A stretch of 12,621 nucleotides of DNA from contig JAUWSR010000074.1 in NCBI GenBank assembly GCA_030609975.1, positions 1 through 12,621 on the forward strand. Direction: 5' to 3'. This document shows, one piece after another, positions 7,001 to 12,621 of the stretch (position 1 is the stretch's first letter; every line of letters begins with the position of its first letter). The notes beneath the pieces were generated by a model. That model was not told the origin of the DNA and searched no databases. It was given only the letters and a program-made list of their open reading frames with translations. Source of the stretch: Acidobacteriota bacterium (GTDB taxonomy: Bacteria; Acidobacteriota; Aminicenantia; Aminicenantales; Aminicenantaceae). A program made the position numbers and the translations under genes.

Positions 7001-8841
7001 GCTCACAAAATCACGACATAGAGGCCTACCGTAAGTTTACCGAGGAACTGCCTCGGGCTCTCAGCGGCCCCAATGTTCAGAGTGTCGACCTGAAATGGCT
7101 CGAGCCCCGTGCTAGATCCGTGGGAATACGAACCCAGTACGGCTCCTACGGCTGGCGATCGGCGGTCTCCAGCCGCATCGCTCCCAAGACAGTCTACTTG
7201 GGCGGCAGTGCGGTCCAGCTCCCCACTCTCTCCTCTGCACAAGCCACGCTGATCGCTAAGGCTCCCGAAGAATTGAACAAGGTTTTACACCTGTTGCGGA
7301 CCTTTCCCTTCTACCATATCAAGCGCCAAATGGGGCATAACGATACCTACAATCCCATCTGCAATCTGTATATCTCAGCAGCAGATCTCATGAACCACAG
7401 GCTGGGTTACATGTGGGGCAGCACAATGTTCAATCCCAGCAAACGCCCCGGTCCCGAATTCACAATGATCCACATCCCAGAGGAACATCCCCTGAGGCAG
7501 CAGGTCCTGGTGCTTCCAGAATACAACATCAATATCGCGCTGGGCACGGACTACATGGGTGAGGATAAAAAGGGATTCCTGCGGCAGGCCATGTGGCAGG
7601 CCGATCGGGAAGGAATGTTGGGGCTGCATGCCGGCACCAAGATCGTAAGCGCGCGCGGAACCGATGGGAAGCTGAAGACCTACGGAGTCTTCCTGTTTGG
7701 CCTTTCCGCCACTGGAAAATCGCCCTGGTCCTGCCACCAGCTCGGTTTGGACCACAAGCAGGGCGAAAAGACCATGGTAACCCAGGATGATATCTGTTGT
7801 CTATGCCAAGACGGTTCGGCCTTGGGGTCCGAGAACAACTTTTTTGTTAAAACCGATGTGGAAAAACAGTACCAGGAGGCGATGTACAACGCACTCGTGG
7901 ATAAAAGCGCCTTGTTGGAAAACGTCATGATCAAGGCCAACGGCGAGATCGACTTCATGGATGAAAGCCTCACCGCCAACGGCCGAGCAGTCCTGCAGCG
8001 CAAAAAGCTCCAGGTTAAGCTGGGCGGAAGAACTGTGGATATTTTTTCCAAATCCATCGACCTCCCACCTATTGAAGAGCTTGACGGCCTGATATTTGCC
8101 TTTATCACCCGCCGCAACACCATCATGAGTTTTGCCCAGGAATTGACACCTGAGCAGGCGGTCCTGGCCTATCTCTGGGGAGAAAGCTCCCACAGTTATG
8201 CCAGCCAACCTCTCAAAGCCGGTGAGTCCGTCCGTATCGTCGGGACCGATCCCTTTATCATCGGCTCCCGTGCGGCCAAGGTCAACCGTCTGTATGAGAT
8301 CCTGATGACTTTAGAAGCAAATCATCCGGGAAAACTTAAGTGCATGCAGTACAACACCGGCGGCATGGGCGAGATCATCGAGACCTTCGAAGAGAACGGG
8401 CAGAAGAAAAAAAAGATGGTGCGTAAAGTCAAACGTGTGCCCATAAACCTCATGGCCGAGATCCAGCGGGGAGACCTGAGGGGAACCAATACCTATGAAA
8501 AAGGGAGGTTTGGAACCCGGGCCATCGTCCGCACCCAGGAGCAAGGACTGGATGACTGGGATGCCCGTAGATTCTACAACAGTGAACAGATCGAAACCTA
8601 TGTCTCAGATCTGGTACAAGGGCGGGTAAAATACACCGAAGAGATCGCTGCCGAAGGCCTGCGGGACGAAGTGCTGTATGCCGCGGAGCGTTCCTACCGG
8701 ATCGATACCAGCGGAAAACGCACAAAAGTCGCTGTACCCGGCCCACACGATAATGACCAGGTCGTTGAGGAGTCCCAGCCTGAATTTCCACTCGAGTCCA
8801 AATCCCGGCCCCGCCGCGATTCCTTCTGGCGCTCCCGTTAG
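6997..8841 (+). CDS. Divergent ATP-type phosphoenolpyruvate carboxykinase
   Basis: A 614-residue protein of the ATP-dependent PEPCK family (oxaloacetate + ATP to PEP + CO2 + ADP); typical members are ~530-540 residues. By alignment from memory with E. coli PckA, the metal ligands are all present: K192 in TDYMGEDKKG (K213), H211 in LGLHAGTKI (H232) and D265 in VTQDDICCL (D269). The P-loop is FGLSATGKS (234-242). ALLENVMIKANGEIDF (305-320) and R330, matching PckA R333, follow. Departures from the standard enzyme are A238 for Gly in the P-loop, PW in place of the following Thr, QDDICC in place of GDDEHGW, a lysine-rich insert near 469-480, and a polar C-terminal tail. Its start overlaps the upstream stop (ATGA) with no ribosome site of its own, implying coupled translation and matched amounts with the aminotransferase fusion. 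Use in gluconeogenesis from aspartate is inferred. Confidence 0.85.
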   Translation: MSSQNHDIEAYRKFTEELPRALSGPNVQSVDLKWLEPRARSVGIRTQYGSYGWRSAVSSRIAPKTVYLGGSAVQLPTLSSAQATLIAKAPEELNKVLHLLRTFPFYHIKRQMGHNDTYNPICNLYISAADLMNHRLGYMWGSTMFNPSKRPGPEFTMIHIPEEHPLRQQVLVLPEYNINIALGTDYMGEDKKGFLRQAMWQADREGMLGLHAGTKIVSARGTDGKLKTYGVFLFGLSATGKSPWSCHQLGLDHKQGEKTMVTQDDICCLCQDGSALGSENNFFVKTDVEKQYQEAMYNALVDKSALLENVMIKANGEIDFMDESLTANGRAVLQRKKLQVKLGGRTVDIFSKSIDLPPIEELDGLIFAFITRRNTIMSFAQELTPEQAVLAYLWGESSHSYASQPLKAGESVRIVGTDPFIIGSRAAKVNRLYEILMTLEANHPGKLKCMQYNTGGMGEIIETFEENGQKKKKMVRKVKRVPINLMAEIQRGDLRGTNTYEKGRFGTRAIVRTQEQGLDDWDARRFYNSEQIETYVSDLVQGRVKYTEEIAAEGLRDEVLYAAERSYRIDTSGKRTKVAVPGPHDNDQVVEESQPEFPLESKSRPRRDSFWRSR

Positions 8842-8854
8842 CCATTCCTATTTG

Positions 8855-8998
8855 TAATCGACATTTTTTGCCTTTCAGGCGGGATGAATGTCGTGATTAT
8901 ACACATTATCATAGCGGGGCATCAAAAGATTGCTTCACTCCCTTCGGGAGTTCGCAACGACGTCTACGGCAATCTCAATTCATGAATAATCCAGGCTA
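8855..8998 (+). repeat. Modular intergenic repeat, element B
   Basis: This 144-base element shares its 27-base left end and 36-base right end with element A at 2918-3056 (26/27 and 34/36 identities), with a different centre. The centre contains a compact hairpin, ACTCCC-TTC-GGGAGT (8937-8951), extended by TTGC (8930-8933) against GCAA (8954-8957). An outer pair, AGATTGC (8927-8933) and GCAATCT (8969-8975), also exists. It lies in the gap between two convergent genes. No T-run follows the hairpin on either strand, so it is not a standard intrinsic terminator. Confidence 0.75.
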
Positions 8999-9014
8999 GG
9001 AGATTCTGGCTTTT

Positions 9015-9575
9015 TCAGGTAAGCCGGATTTCAATTTCTTCAGCGAGAAGATGCAGCAGGAGAAGATGGACTTCTTGGATACGGGGGGTAGAGGTCGAGG
9101 GTACATCCAAGAGGTGATCCGCCAGTTCCGCCAAACGACCTCCGCCTTTTCCGGTCAGAGCGACCGTGACCAATCCCCCTTCTCGGGCCGCTTCCAGAGC
9201 CGCAGTCACAGAAGGTGAGTTGCCGCTGGTGGAGAGCGCCAGGGCCACATCCCCGCTTGTGCCCAAAGCCTCGATCTGCCGGCTGAAGACCACGCTGTAA
9301 TTTTCATCGTTGGCGATAGAGGTCAACGCCGAGGTATCCGTGGTTAAGGAAATAGCGGCAAAAGCCGGCCGGATTTTGAGAAACTTGTTCACCAACTCAG
9401 CCGCAAAATGCTGCGCTTGAGCAGCACTGCCTCCGTTCCCGAAAGCCAAGATCTTCCCGCCCGCTTGCAGGCTGTCACAGATAACCTGCAGCGTGTTTTC
9501 AAAAATCTCCTCCCTGCCTGCAAAGAATTCACGTGCGGCGGAATCGAGTTCCTGAATGGTGGATGAATATTTCAT
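9015..9575 (-). CDS. gmhA: D-sedoheptulose-7-phosphate isomerase
   Basis: A 186-residue SIS-domain protein of the GmhA family, which makes D-glycero-D-manno-heptose 7-phosphate, the first step to ADP- or GDP-linked heptose for LPS core or surface glycans. Visible hallmarks are LAFGNGGSAAQAQHFAAEL (43-61), SIANDENYS (86-94), LSTSGNSPSV (114-123) and TPRIQEVHLLLLH (163-175). The zinc ligands known from E. coli GmhA correspond to H56, E60, Q167 and H175. Length is typical (~190). GGAGG lies 7 bases before the ATG (9583-9587 on the + strand), and the start overlaps the plsC stop by 4 bases, so the two are one operon. Other heptose genes are not in the window. Confidence 0.95.
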   Translation of the reverse strand: MKYSSTIQELDSAAREFFAGREEIFENTLQVICDSLQAGGKILAFGNGGSAAQAQHFAAELVNKFLKIRPAFAAISLTTDTSALTSIANDENYSVVFSRQIEALGTSGDVALALSTSGNSPSVTAALEAAREGGLVTVALTGKGGGRLAELADHLLDVPSTSTPRIQEVHLLLLHLLAEEIEIRLT

Positions 9576-10276
9576 GCGTGATCCTCCAATCCTGATAAAA
9601 CCGTATTGTAAATCCTATCCATAAGTGCGTCCAGGTTGGCTTCCGAAAATCCCTCCATAGGAACCGGAGCATGCAGTTTCACACGGATGGTGCCCTTTTT
9701 TGTAAAAAATGATCCCTTAGGCATGAGTTCAAAGGAGCCATTGATCGAGACCGGAACGATCGGCACCTTGCTCTGAAGTGCCAGATAGAACCCTCCCCGC
9801 CTGAACCGCTGCAGTTTTCCATTCCTGGTGCGGGTTCCTTCCGGAAAGATCAGGAAGGAATGCTTTTTGTCTTGGATCAGCCGGACCGCCCTCTTAATGG
9901 CTTCTCGGCCCCCCTTTTGTCCCTTGCGATCTACGGGAATGAATTCCGCCACCTTCATGCCCTGTGTCAGGATCGGCACCCGGAAGATCTCCTTTTTGAG
10001 GATGACGCGCATGAACTGAGGTGTGATGATGAACATCATGGGCCCATCCAAAAAACTCTCATGATTCGGCATGAACACATAGGTCTTTTGACTCTCGATC
10101 TTTTCTAAACCAACAGCTTCGATCCGGACGCCTAAGATCAATCTCCCCAGATGTACTCCTGTGCGTCCCACAAAATACAAGGGATACACCCATTTAAATA
10201 TGGCACAAACAATAATGAGAGGGATGGCGAGGACGGCGATAATCACATACAACAACAGAAGTAGAAGAGTACGCAT
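9572..10276 (-). CDS. plsC: 1-acyl-sn-glycerol-3-phosphate acyltransferase (PlsC family)
   Basis: A 234-residue PlsC-type acyltransferase that acylates lysophosphatidate to phosphatidate at the cytoplasmic membrane. A strongly hydrophobic N-terminus (3-27) anchors it. The catalytic motif NHESFLD has H72 and D77, and the acceptor-binding block FPEGTRTR begins at 144. VPIVPVSI (171-178) is the usual block IV. Length and motif spacing are typical. The ATG has no Shine-Dalgarno-like sequence, and a TGN-TATAAT promoter box lies so close that the leader would be only about 6 bases; an in-frame TGA shortly upstream rules out a longer start. The stop overlaps gmhA. Substrate preference within the family (for example lyso-ornithine lipids) cannot be excluded. 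Confidence 0.92.
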   Translation of the reverse strand: MRTLLLLLLYVIIAVLAIPLIIVCAIFKWVYPLYFVGRTGVHLGRLILGVRIEAVGLEKIESQKTYVFMPNHESFLDGPMMFIITPQFMRVILKKEIFRVPILTQGMKVAEFIPVDRKGQKGGREAIKRAVRLIQDKKHSFLIFPEGTRTRNGKLQRFRRGGFYLALQSKVPIVPVSINGSFELMPKGSFFTKKGTIRVKLHAPVPMEGFSEANLDALMDRIYNTVLSGLEDHA

Positions 10277-10288
10277 TCTATTGGAGGG

Positions 10289-10297
10289 ATTATATCA
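10289..10297 (-). promoter_or_regulatory. Extended -10 promoter of plsC-gmhA
   Basis: On the minus strand TGATATAAT matches the extended -10 consensus TGN-TATAAT at all fixed positions. No good -35 box is seen at 16-18 bases. Initiation ~7 bases downstream would fall about 6 bases before the plsC ATG at 10276, implying a leaderless or nearly leaderless message. Confidence 0.5.
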
Positions 10298-10315
10298 TAC
10301 ACCCAGCTAAAGTTT

Positions 10316-10357
10316 TAGCCTGGAATATTCACTTCACCTCGTGAATTATCCAGGTTA
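10316..10357. repeat. Palindromic repeat, element C, related to the ends of elements A and B
   Basis: Arms at 10316-10332 and 10341-10357 are reverse complements at 14 of 17 positions around an 8-base loop (TTCACCTC). The right arm, GTGAATTATCCAGGTTA, resembles the right end of element B (TGAATAATCCAGGCTA, 8983-8998), and the left arm resembles its reverse complement. It may be a minimal or decayed copy with both ends and no centre. It lies just upstream of the plsC promoter box on the minus strand. Confidence 0.6.
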
Positions 10358-10430
10358 GATTTGATACGTAAGGTCATAACAGGAAATGCAGTCGCGCAAG
10401 ACACAGAAAGTAGAAAAAATGTTTGAATAT

Positions 10431-10458
10431 AAAAAAAAGGCGGCACCGAAGTGCCGCC
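10431..10458 (-). terminator. Intrinsic terminator of the pilin gene
   Basis: Read on the minus strand, GGCGGCAC-TTCG-GTGCCGCC forms a perfect 8-bp GC-rich stem with a stable cUUCGg tetraloop, followed immediately by eight T residues (10431-10438). It starts about 20 bases after the pilin stop. The opposite strand lacks an equivalent T-run beyond TTTCTGCTTTC, so it mainly serves the minus strand. Confidence 0.93.
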
Positions 10459-10477
10459 TTTCTGCTTTCAGCTCGAA

Positions 10478-11032
10478 TTAACTTCCGCTAAGGGCACCAA
10501 ATCTCGTTTGGGGACCGATGATCCAGGAGCCGTTCCAGGCAACCAGATCATTGTTGAAATCGCTAACACTGCTGATTTCGTAAAAGGCAGCTTCGGGAGC
10601 AACAATATCATAAACCGGGCCATTCTCGATGCCGTCACGTCCAGAGGAACCTACGACAAATTCATCCCAGCCGAAGGCACTTCCATCTAAGTACTCAGCA
10701 CCCCAATGTTCAGCCAGGGTTCGGGTGTAAATACGAAGATAATTCCCCCACTGGTCATAGACGGGAAGAACCCGCACATAGAAAGGGCACAGGCCGCTAT
10801 AAATATCGGAACCCACGGCATATTCAGACCCATCATGAGCCGGCACAACACCATGGTCGGTGATGTGATCCGTCAAGGCGGTCGAGATAGTCATGACGTC
10901 CTTCATGCTCCCTTTCTGCTTGGCCTTCTGGATGGCGGTGATCGCATTGGGGATCAACAGCGCAGCCAGAATTCCAATAATAGCTACCACGATGAGCAGC
11001 TCGATCAAAGTAAAACCTTTCTGCTTTTTCAT
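10478..11032 (-). CDS. Type IV pilin-like / GspG-like pseudopilin
   Basis: A 184-residue prepilin using the ATG at 11032. An in-frame ATG 12 codons upstream is rejected because AGGAGG lies exactly 8 bases before 11032 and the leader then has the usual short basic form. The leader MKKQKG is followed by FTLIELLIVVAIIGILAAL, the class III signal cut by prepilin peptidase after G6; the mature protein has the conserved Glu at position 5 and one N-terminal membrane helix. After the helix, QWGNYLRIYTR and GSSGRDGI resemble the DPWGNPY and GxDG elements of GspG major pseudopilins, but the protein is longer than typical GspG (~140). It could belong to a type IV pilus or a type II secretion pseudopilus; assembly genes are not in view. 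A sigma54 promoter precedes it and a strong terminator follows, so it appears monocistronic and highly expressed. Confidence 0.9.
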   Translation of the reverse strand: MKKQKGFTLIELLIVVAIIGILAALLIPNAITAIQKAKQKGSMKDVMTISTALTDHITDHGVVPAHDGSEYAVGSDIYSGLCPFYVRVLPVYDQWGNYLRIYTRTLAEHWGAEYLDGSAFGWDEFVVGSSGRDGIENGPVYDIVAPEAAFYEISSVSDFNNDLVAWNGSWIIGPQTRFGALSGS

Positions 11033-11040
11033 TTTAAAAG

Positions 11041-11046
11041 CCTCCT
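11041..11046 (-). promoter_or_regulatory. Ribosome binding site that fixes the pilin start
   Basis: A consensus AGGAGG on the minus strand, 8 bases before the ATG at 11032. It lies inside the longer open frame starting at 11068, which argues that the shorter start with the MKKQKG leader is the real one. Confidence 0.8.
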
Positions 11047-11098
11047 GTTTTTTCCGGTGTTTTGTCACCAGTTTTGATTTTCATTTCACTTTACTTAT

Positions 11099-11114
11099 TG
11101 CAGCATTTGTGCCA
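11099..11114 (-). promoter_or_regulatory. sigma54 (-24/-12) promoter of the pilin gene
   Basis: Minus-strand sequence TGGCACAAATGCTGCA matches the sigma54 consensus TGGCAC-N5-TTGCA at all positions except the first T of the -12 box. The invariant GG and GC are separated by exactly 10 bases. The start would be near 11088, giving a ~56-base leader to the pilin ATG. The adjacent upstream gene encodes a sigma54 activator. Confidence 0.85.
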
Positions 11115-11181
11115 AATGCCGCATAGTATAACCTATTGATATATAAATAGTTAGCAGGGGATTCCAAGGAAAGGCGGATAC

Positions 11182-11222
11182 ATTTTGACATAATTTGCTC
11201 TCGATTTTGACACTTTTTGTCA
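11182..11222 (-). promoter_or_regulatory. Candidate activator-binding (enhancer) repeats for the pilin promoter
   Basis: ATTTTGACA occurs exactly twice, at 11182-11190 and 11204-11212, 22 bases apart (about two helical turns). The second copy forms a perfect dyad, TGACA-N5-TGTCA, at 11208-11222. The cluster lies about 95-135 bases upstream of the predicted start, the usual place for NtrC-family binding. TGTC-type repeats are the pattern described for PilR sites in Pseudomonas, so PilR-like binding is a reasonable inference. Confidence 0.55.
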
Positions 11223-11272
11223 CACGTTTCATAAATACCGCTGGTTCTGAGCTCATGCATTGGTTTTTTCCC

Positions 11273-12621
11273 CTAGGATAAATTCCGAATCCCATCCATA
11301 GGCGGGATATCTTCTTCGCGTATATTATTATCTTTCCGAAAATTTTTCAGATTGTATTTATCGATCAAATAGCGCAGGGAACGATAGTTGACACCCAGAA
11401 GGACCGCTGTATCTTTGAGTCGTCCATCGGAAACCAAAAGAGCTTGTTTAACATAGGCTTTGGTGATGTCATCCACCGTTTTGTTGAGATCGAATCCCGC
11501 ACTCAGGTCGATCCCAGGGTCCGTCTCCTGCTGTGGAGCCAGCAGTTCGTCGGGTAGGCTTTTCTTGGTGATGGTCTCACGCTCTTCAATAGCTACAATG
11601 CGCTCTACGGCGTTTTCCAGCTCCCGAACATTGCCGGGCCAGGGATAGGTCTCGAAGATGTTGATCACTTCAGGTGCAAATCTCTTGTTGTTCTTCTCCA
11701 ACTTTGCACAGTATTTATTGAGAAAATGATTGGCCAGAATCGGTATATCATCTTTTCTCTTTCGCAGAGGGGGCATTTCAAAAGAGATCACATGCAGACG
11801 GTAGAAAAGATCATCCCGAAAACGCCCTTGCTCGATCCGTTTTTTTAAATCCTGATTCGTAGCCGCGATGATGCGCACATCTACAGCGATCTCTTCGGTA
11901 CCTCCTACGCGCCGGATCTTTCTTTCTTGAAGCGTTCTCAGGAGTTTCACCTGAGTCAGAGCAGACATTTCTCCCACTTCGTCCAGGAACAACGTGCCCT
12001 TTTCAGCCACTTCGAACATGCCTTTTTTTGTGGCCACGGCTCCGGTGAAAGATCCTCTCATGTGTCCAAAGAGTTCGCTCTCCAGAAGATTTTCCGGCAG
12101 CGCCCCGCAGTTGAGAGATACGAAGGATCGCTCTTTCCTGCGGCTGTGGACGTGGAGGGCGCGAGCGGCGATCTCCTTGCCGGTCCCACTCTCGCCGGTG
12201 ATCAGAACCGTAGTATCCGAAGTGGCTATTTTCTCGATCAGGTTATAGATTTCCTGCATGTTCTTGCTCTTGCCTACCATATTGGCAAAGCTGTACTTTT
12301 CCTTGAATTCTTTTTTCAGCAAGGTGTTTTCTTGTTTGAGCCTGCGCTTTTCCAGTCCTTGCGAAACGATGATCTTCAATTCCTCCATATCGAAGGGTTT
12401 GACCACATAATCGATCGCACCTTCCTTGAAAGCTTCCACAGCCTGCTTGATGGTCCCGTAGGCCGTGATCATGACAACAGGAATGTCCGGTTTTTTTTCC
12501 TTCACATATCTCAAGATATCCATCCCGCTCATCTGAGGAAGCTTGATATCCGTTAACACCAGATCCAGGTCTTCTTTGTTGATGAAATCCAGCGCTTGAG
12601 TGGCAGATAAAGAGGTAAGTA
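11273..12621 (-). CDS. PilR-like NtrC-family sigma54 response regulator (N-terminus beyond window)
   Basis: The frame is open to the window edge, so the true start lies outside; the GTG at 12559 is an internal Val of the receiver (DLVLTDIKLPQMSG). The missing part is only the first part of the receiver, including its acidic pair. Visible in order are the receiver with phospho-acceptor Asp at 12548-12550 and VVKPFD; the AAA+ domain with Walker A GESGTGKE (near 12173-12196), the sigma54-contact loop GSFTGA (12038-12055), Walker B GTLFLDEVGEM, and R-finger region FRDDLFYRLHV; and a C-terminal Fis-type helix-turn-helix (near 11340-11460, LKDTAVLLGVNYRSLRYLIDKY). GSFTGA instead of GAFTGA also occurs in PilR. 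It stands directly upstream of, and on the same strand as, a pilin gene with a sigma54 promoter, so it is likely its activator. The cognate kinase, probably upstream, is out of view. Confidence 0.93.
   Translation of the reverse strand, partial: LTSLSATQALDFINKEDLDLVLTDIKLPQMSGMDILRYVKEKKPDIPVVMITAYGTIKQAVEAFKEGAIDYVVKPFDMEELKIIVSQGLEKRRLKQENTLLKKEFKEKYSFANMVGKSKNMQEIYNLIEKIATSDTTVLITGESGTGKEIAARALHVHSRRKERSFVSLNCGALPENLLESELFGHMRGSFTGAVATKKGMFEVAEKGTLFLDEVGEMSALTQVKLLRTLQERKIRRVGGTEEIAVDVRIIAATNQDLKKRIEQGRFRDDLFYRLHVISFEMPPLRKRKDDIPILANHFLNKYCAKLEKNNKRFAPEVINIFETYPWPGNVRELENAVERIVAIEERETITKKSLPDELLAPQQETDPGIDLSAGFDLNKTVDDITKAYVKQALLVSDGRLKDTAVLLGVNYRSLRYLIDKYNLKNFRKDNNIREEDIPPMDGIRNLS

Larger units (their letters stand above)
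10277..10477. other. 201-base gap between plsC and the pilin gene
   Basis: This holds the plsC promoter box, palindromic element C (10316-10357) and the terminator of the pilin gene (10431-10458). Bases 10358-10430 show nothing recognisable. Confidence 0.7.
11033..11272. other. Pilin control region, 240 bases
   Basis: AT-rich gap between the regulator and the pilin gene. It contains the candidate enhancer repeats, the sigma54 promoter, a ~56-base leader and the ribosome binding site. No intrinsic terminator for the regulator was found, so read-through into the pilin gene is possible. Confidence 0.75.

Noticed and set aside
8930..8957. Element B hairpin as a classical intrinsic terminator
   Set aside because: There is no run of T residues after the stem on either strand.
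11033..11068. 12-codon longer pilin start at 11068
   Set aside because: The ribosome binding site AGGAGG lies within that extension, and the shorter start gives a standard prepilin leader MKKQKG.
11927..12556. 209-codon + strand frame opposite the sigma54 regulator
   Set aside because: Shadow of the highly conserved receiver and AAA+ region on the minus strand; His/Phe-rich translation with no recognisable motif.
12557..12559. GTG at 12559 as the regulator's start
   Set aside because: It is an internal Val of the receiver's DLVLTD strand, and the frame continues upstream to the window edge with receiver-like sequence.

Overview
This 12.6 kb window looks like a chromosomal segment of a Gram-negative-type bacterium. 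It carries an LpxL-like lipid A acyltransferase, a GmhA heptose-precursor isomerase, a UDP-xylose synthase and a type IV pilin/pseudopilin under an NtrC-type regulator. Genes are of moderate GC and intergenic gaps are more AT-rich. Gene content and pilin style would fit an uncultured lineage such as Aminicenantes/Acidobacteriota or Omnitrophota, but this is an impression and cannot be settled from the sequence. I see no phage, transposase, CRISPR, tRNA or rRNA.

Region 1 (1-2801, + strand) has the tail of an unidentified gene overlapping lpxL by ATGA, then rph (RNase PH) behind its own sigma70-like promoter, then a UDP-glucuronate decarboxylase (UXS). Region 2 (2802-3224) is a gene-free gap with a modular intergenic repeat (element A), a perfect 24-bp inverted repeat, and a near-consensus promoter for the next gene. 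Region 3 (3225-8841, + strand) is a likely three-gene operon: a flotillin-like SPFH protein; a 782-residue protein joining a complete class I aspartate aminotransferase to a HprK-like P-loop domain; and, overlapping it by 4 bp, a divergent ATP-type PEP carboxykinase that keeps its metal ligands. The last two suggest an aspartate -> oxaloacetate -> PEP route made from one translationally coupled unit, with the HprK-like domain as a possible regulatory or structural partner.

Region 4 (8842-9014) is a convergent gap filled by a second copy of the repeat (element B), whose ends match element A but whose centre differs. Region 5 (9015-10276, - strand) is a plsC-gmhA pair overlapping by 4 bp. Region 6 (10277-10477) holds a palindrome (element C) related to the repeat ends, plus an intrinsic terminator. 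Region 7 (10478-12621, - strand) has a GspG/PilA-like pilin gene. Its upstream gap contains an almost perfect sigma54 promoter and TGTCA/TGACA repeats at enhancer distance, preceded by a PilR-like sigma54 activator running off the window edge. This forms a compact candidate regulator-to-target circuit.

The most interesting items are the aminotransferase/HprK-like fusion coupled to a PEPCK, the repeat family with conserved ends and exchanged centres, and the readable sigma54 pilin control region.
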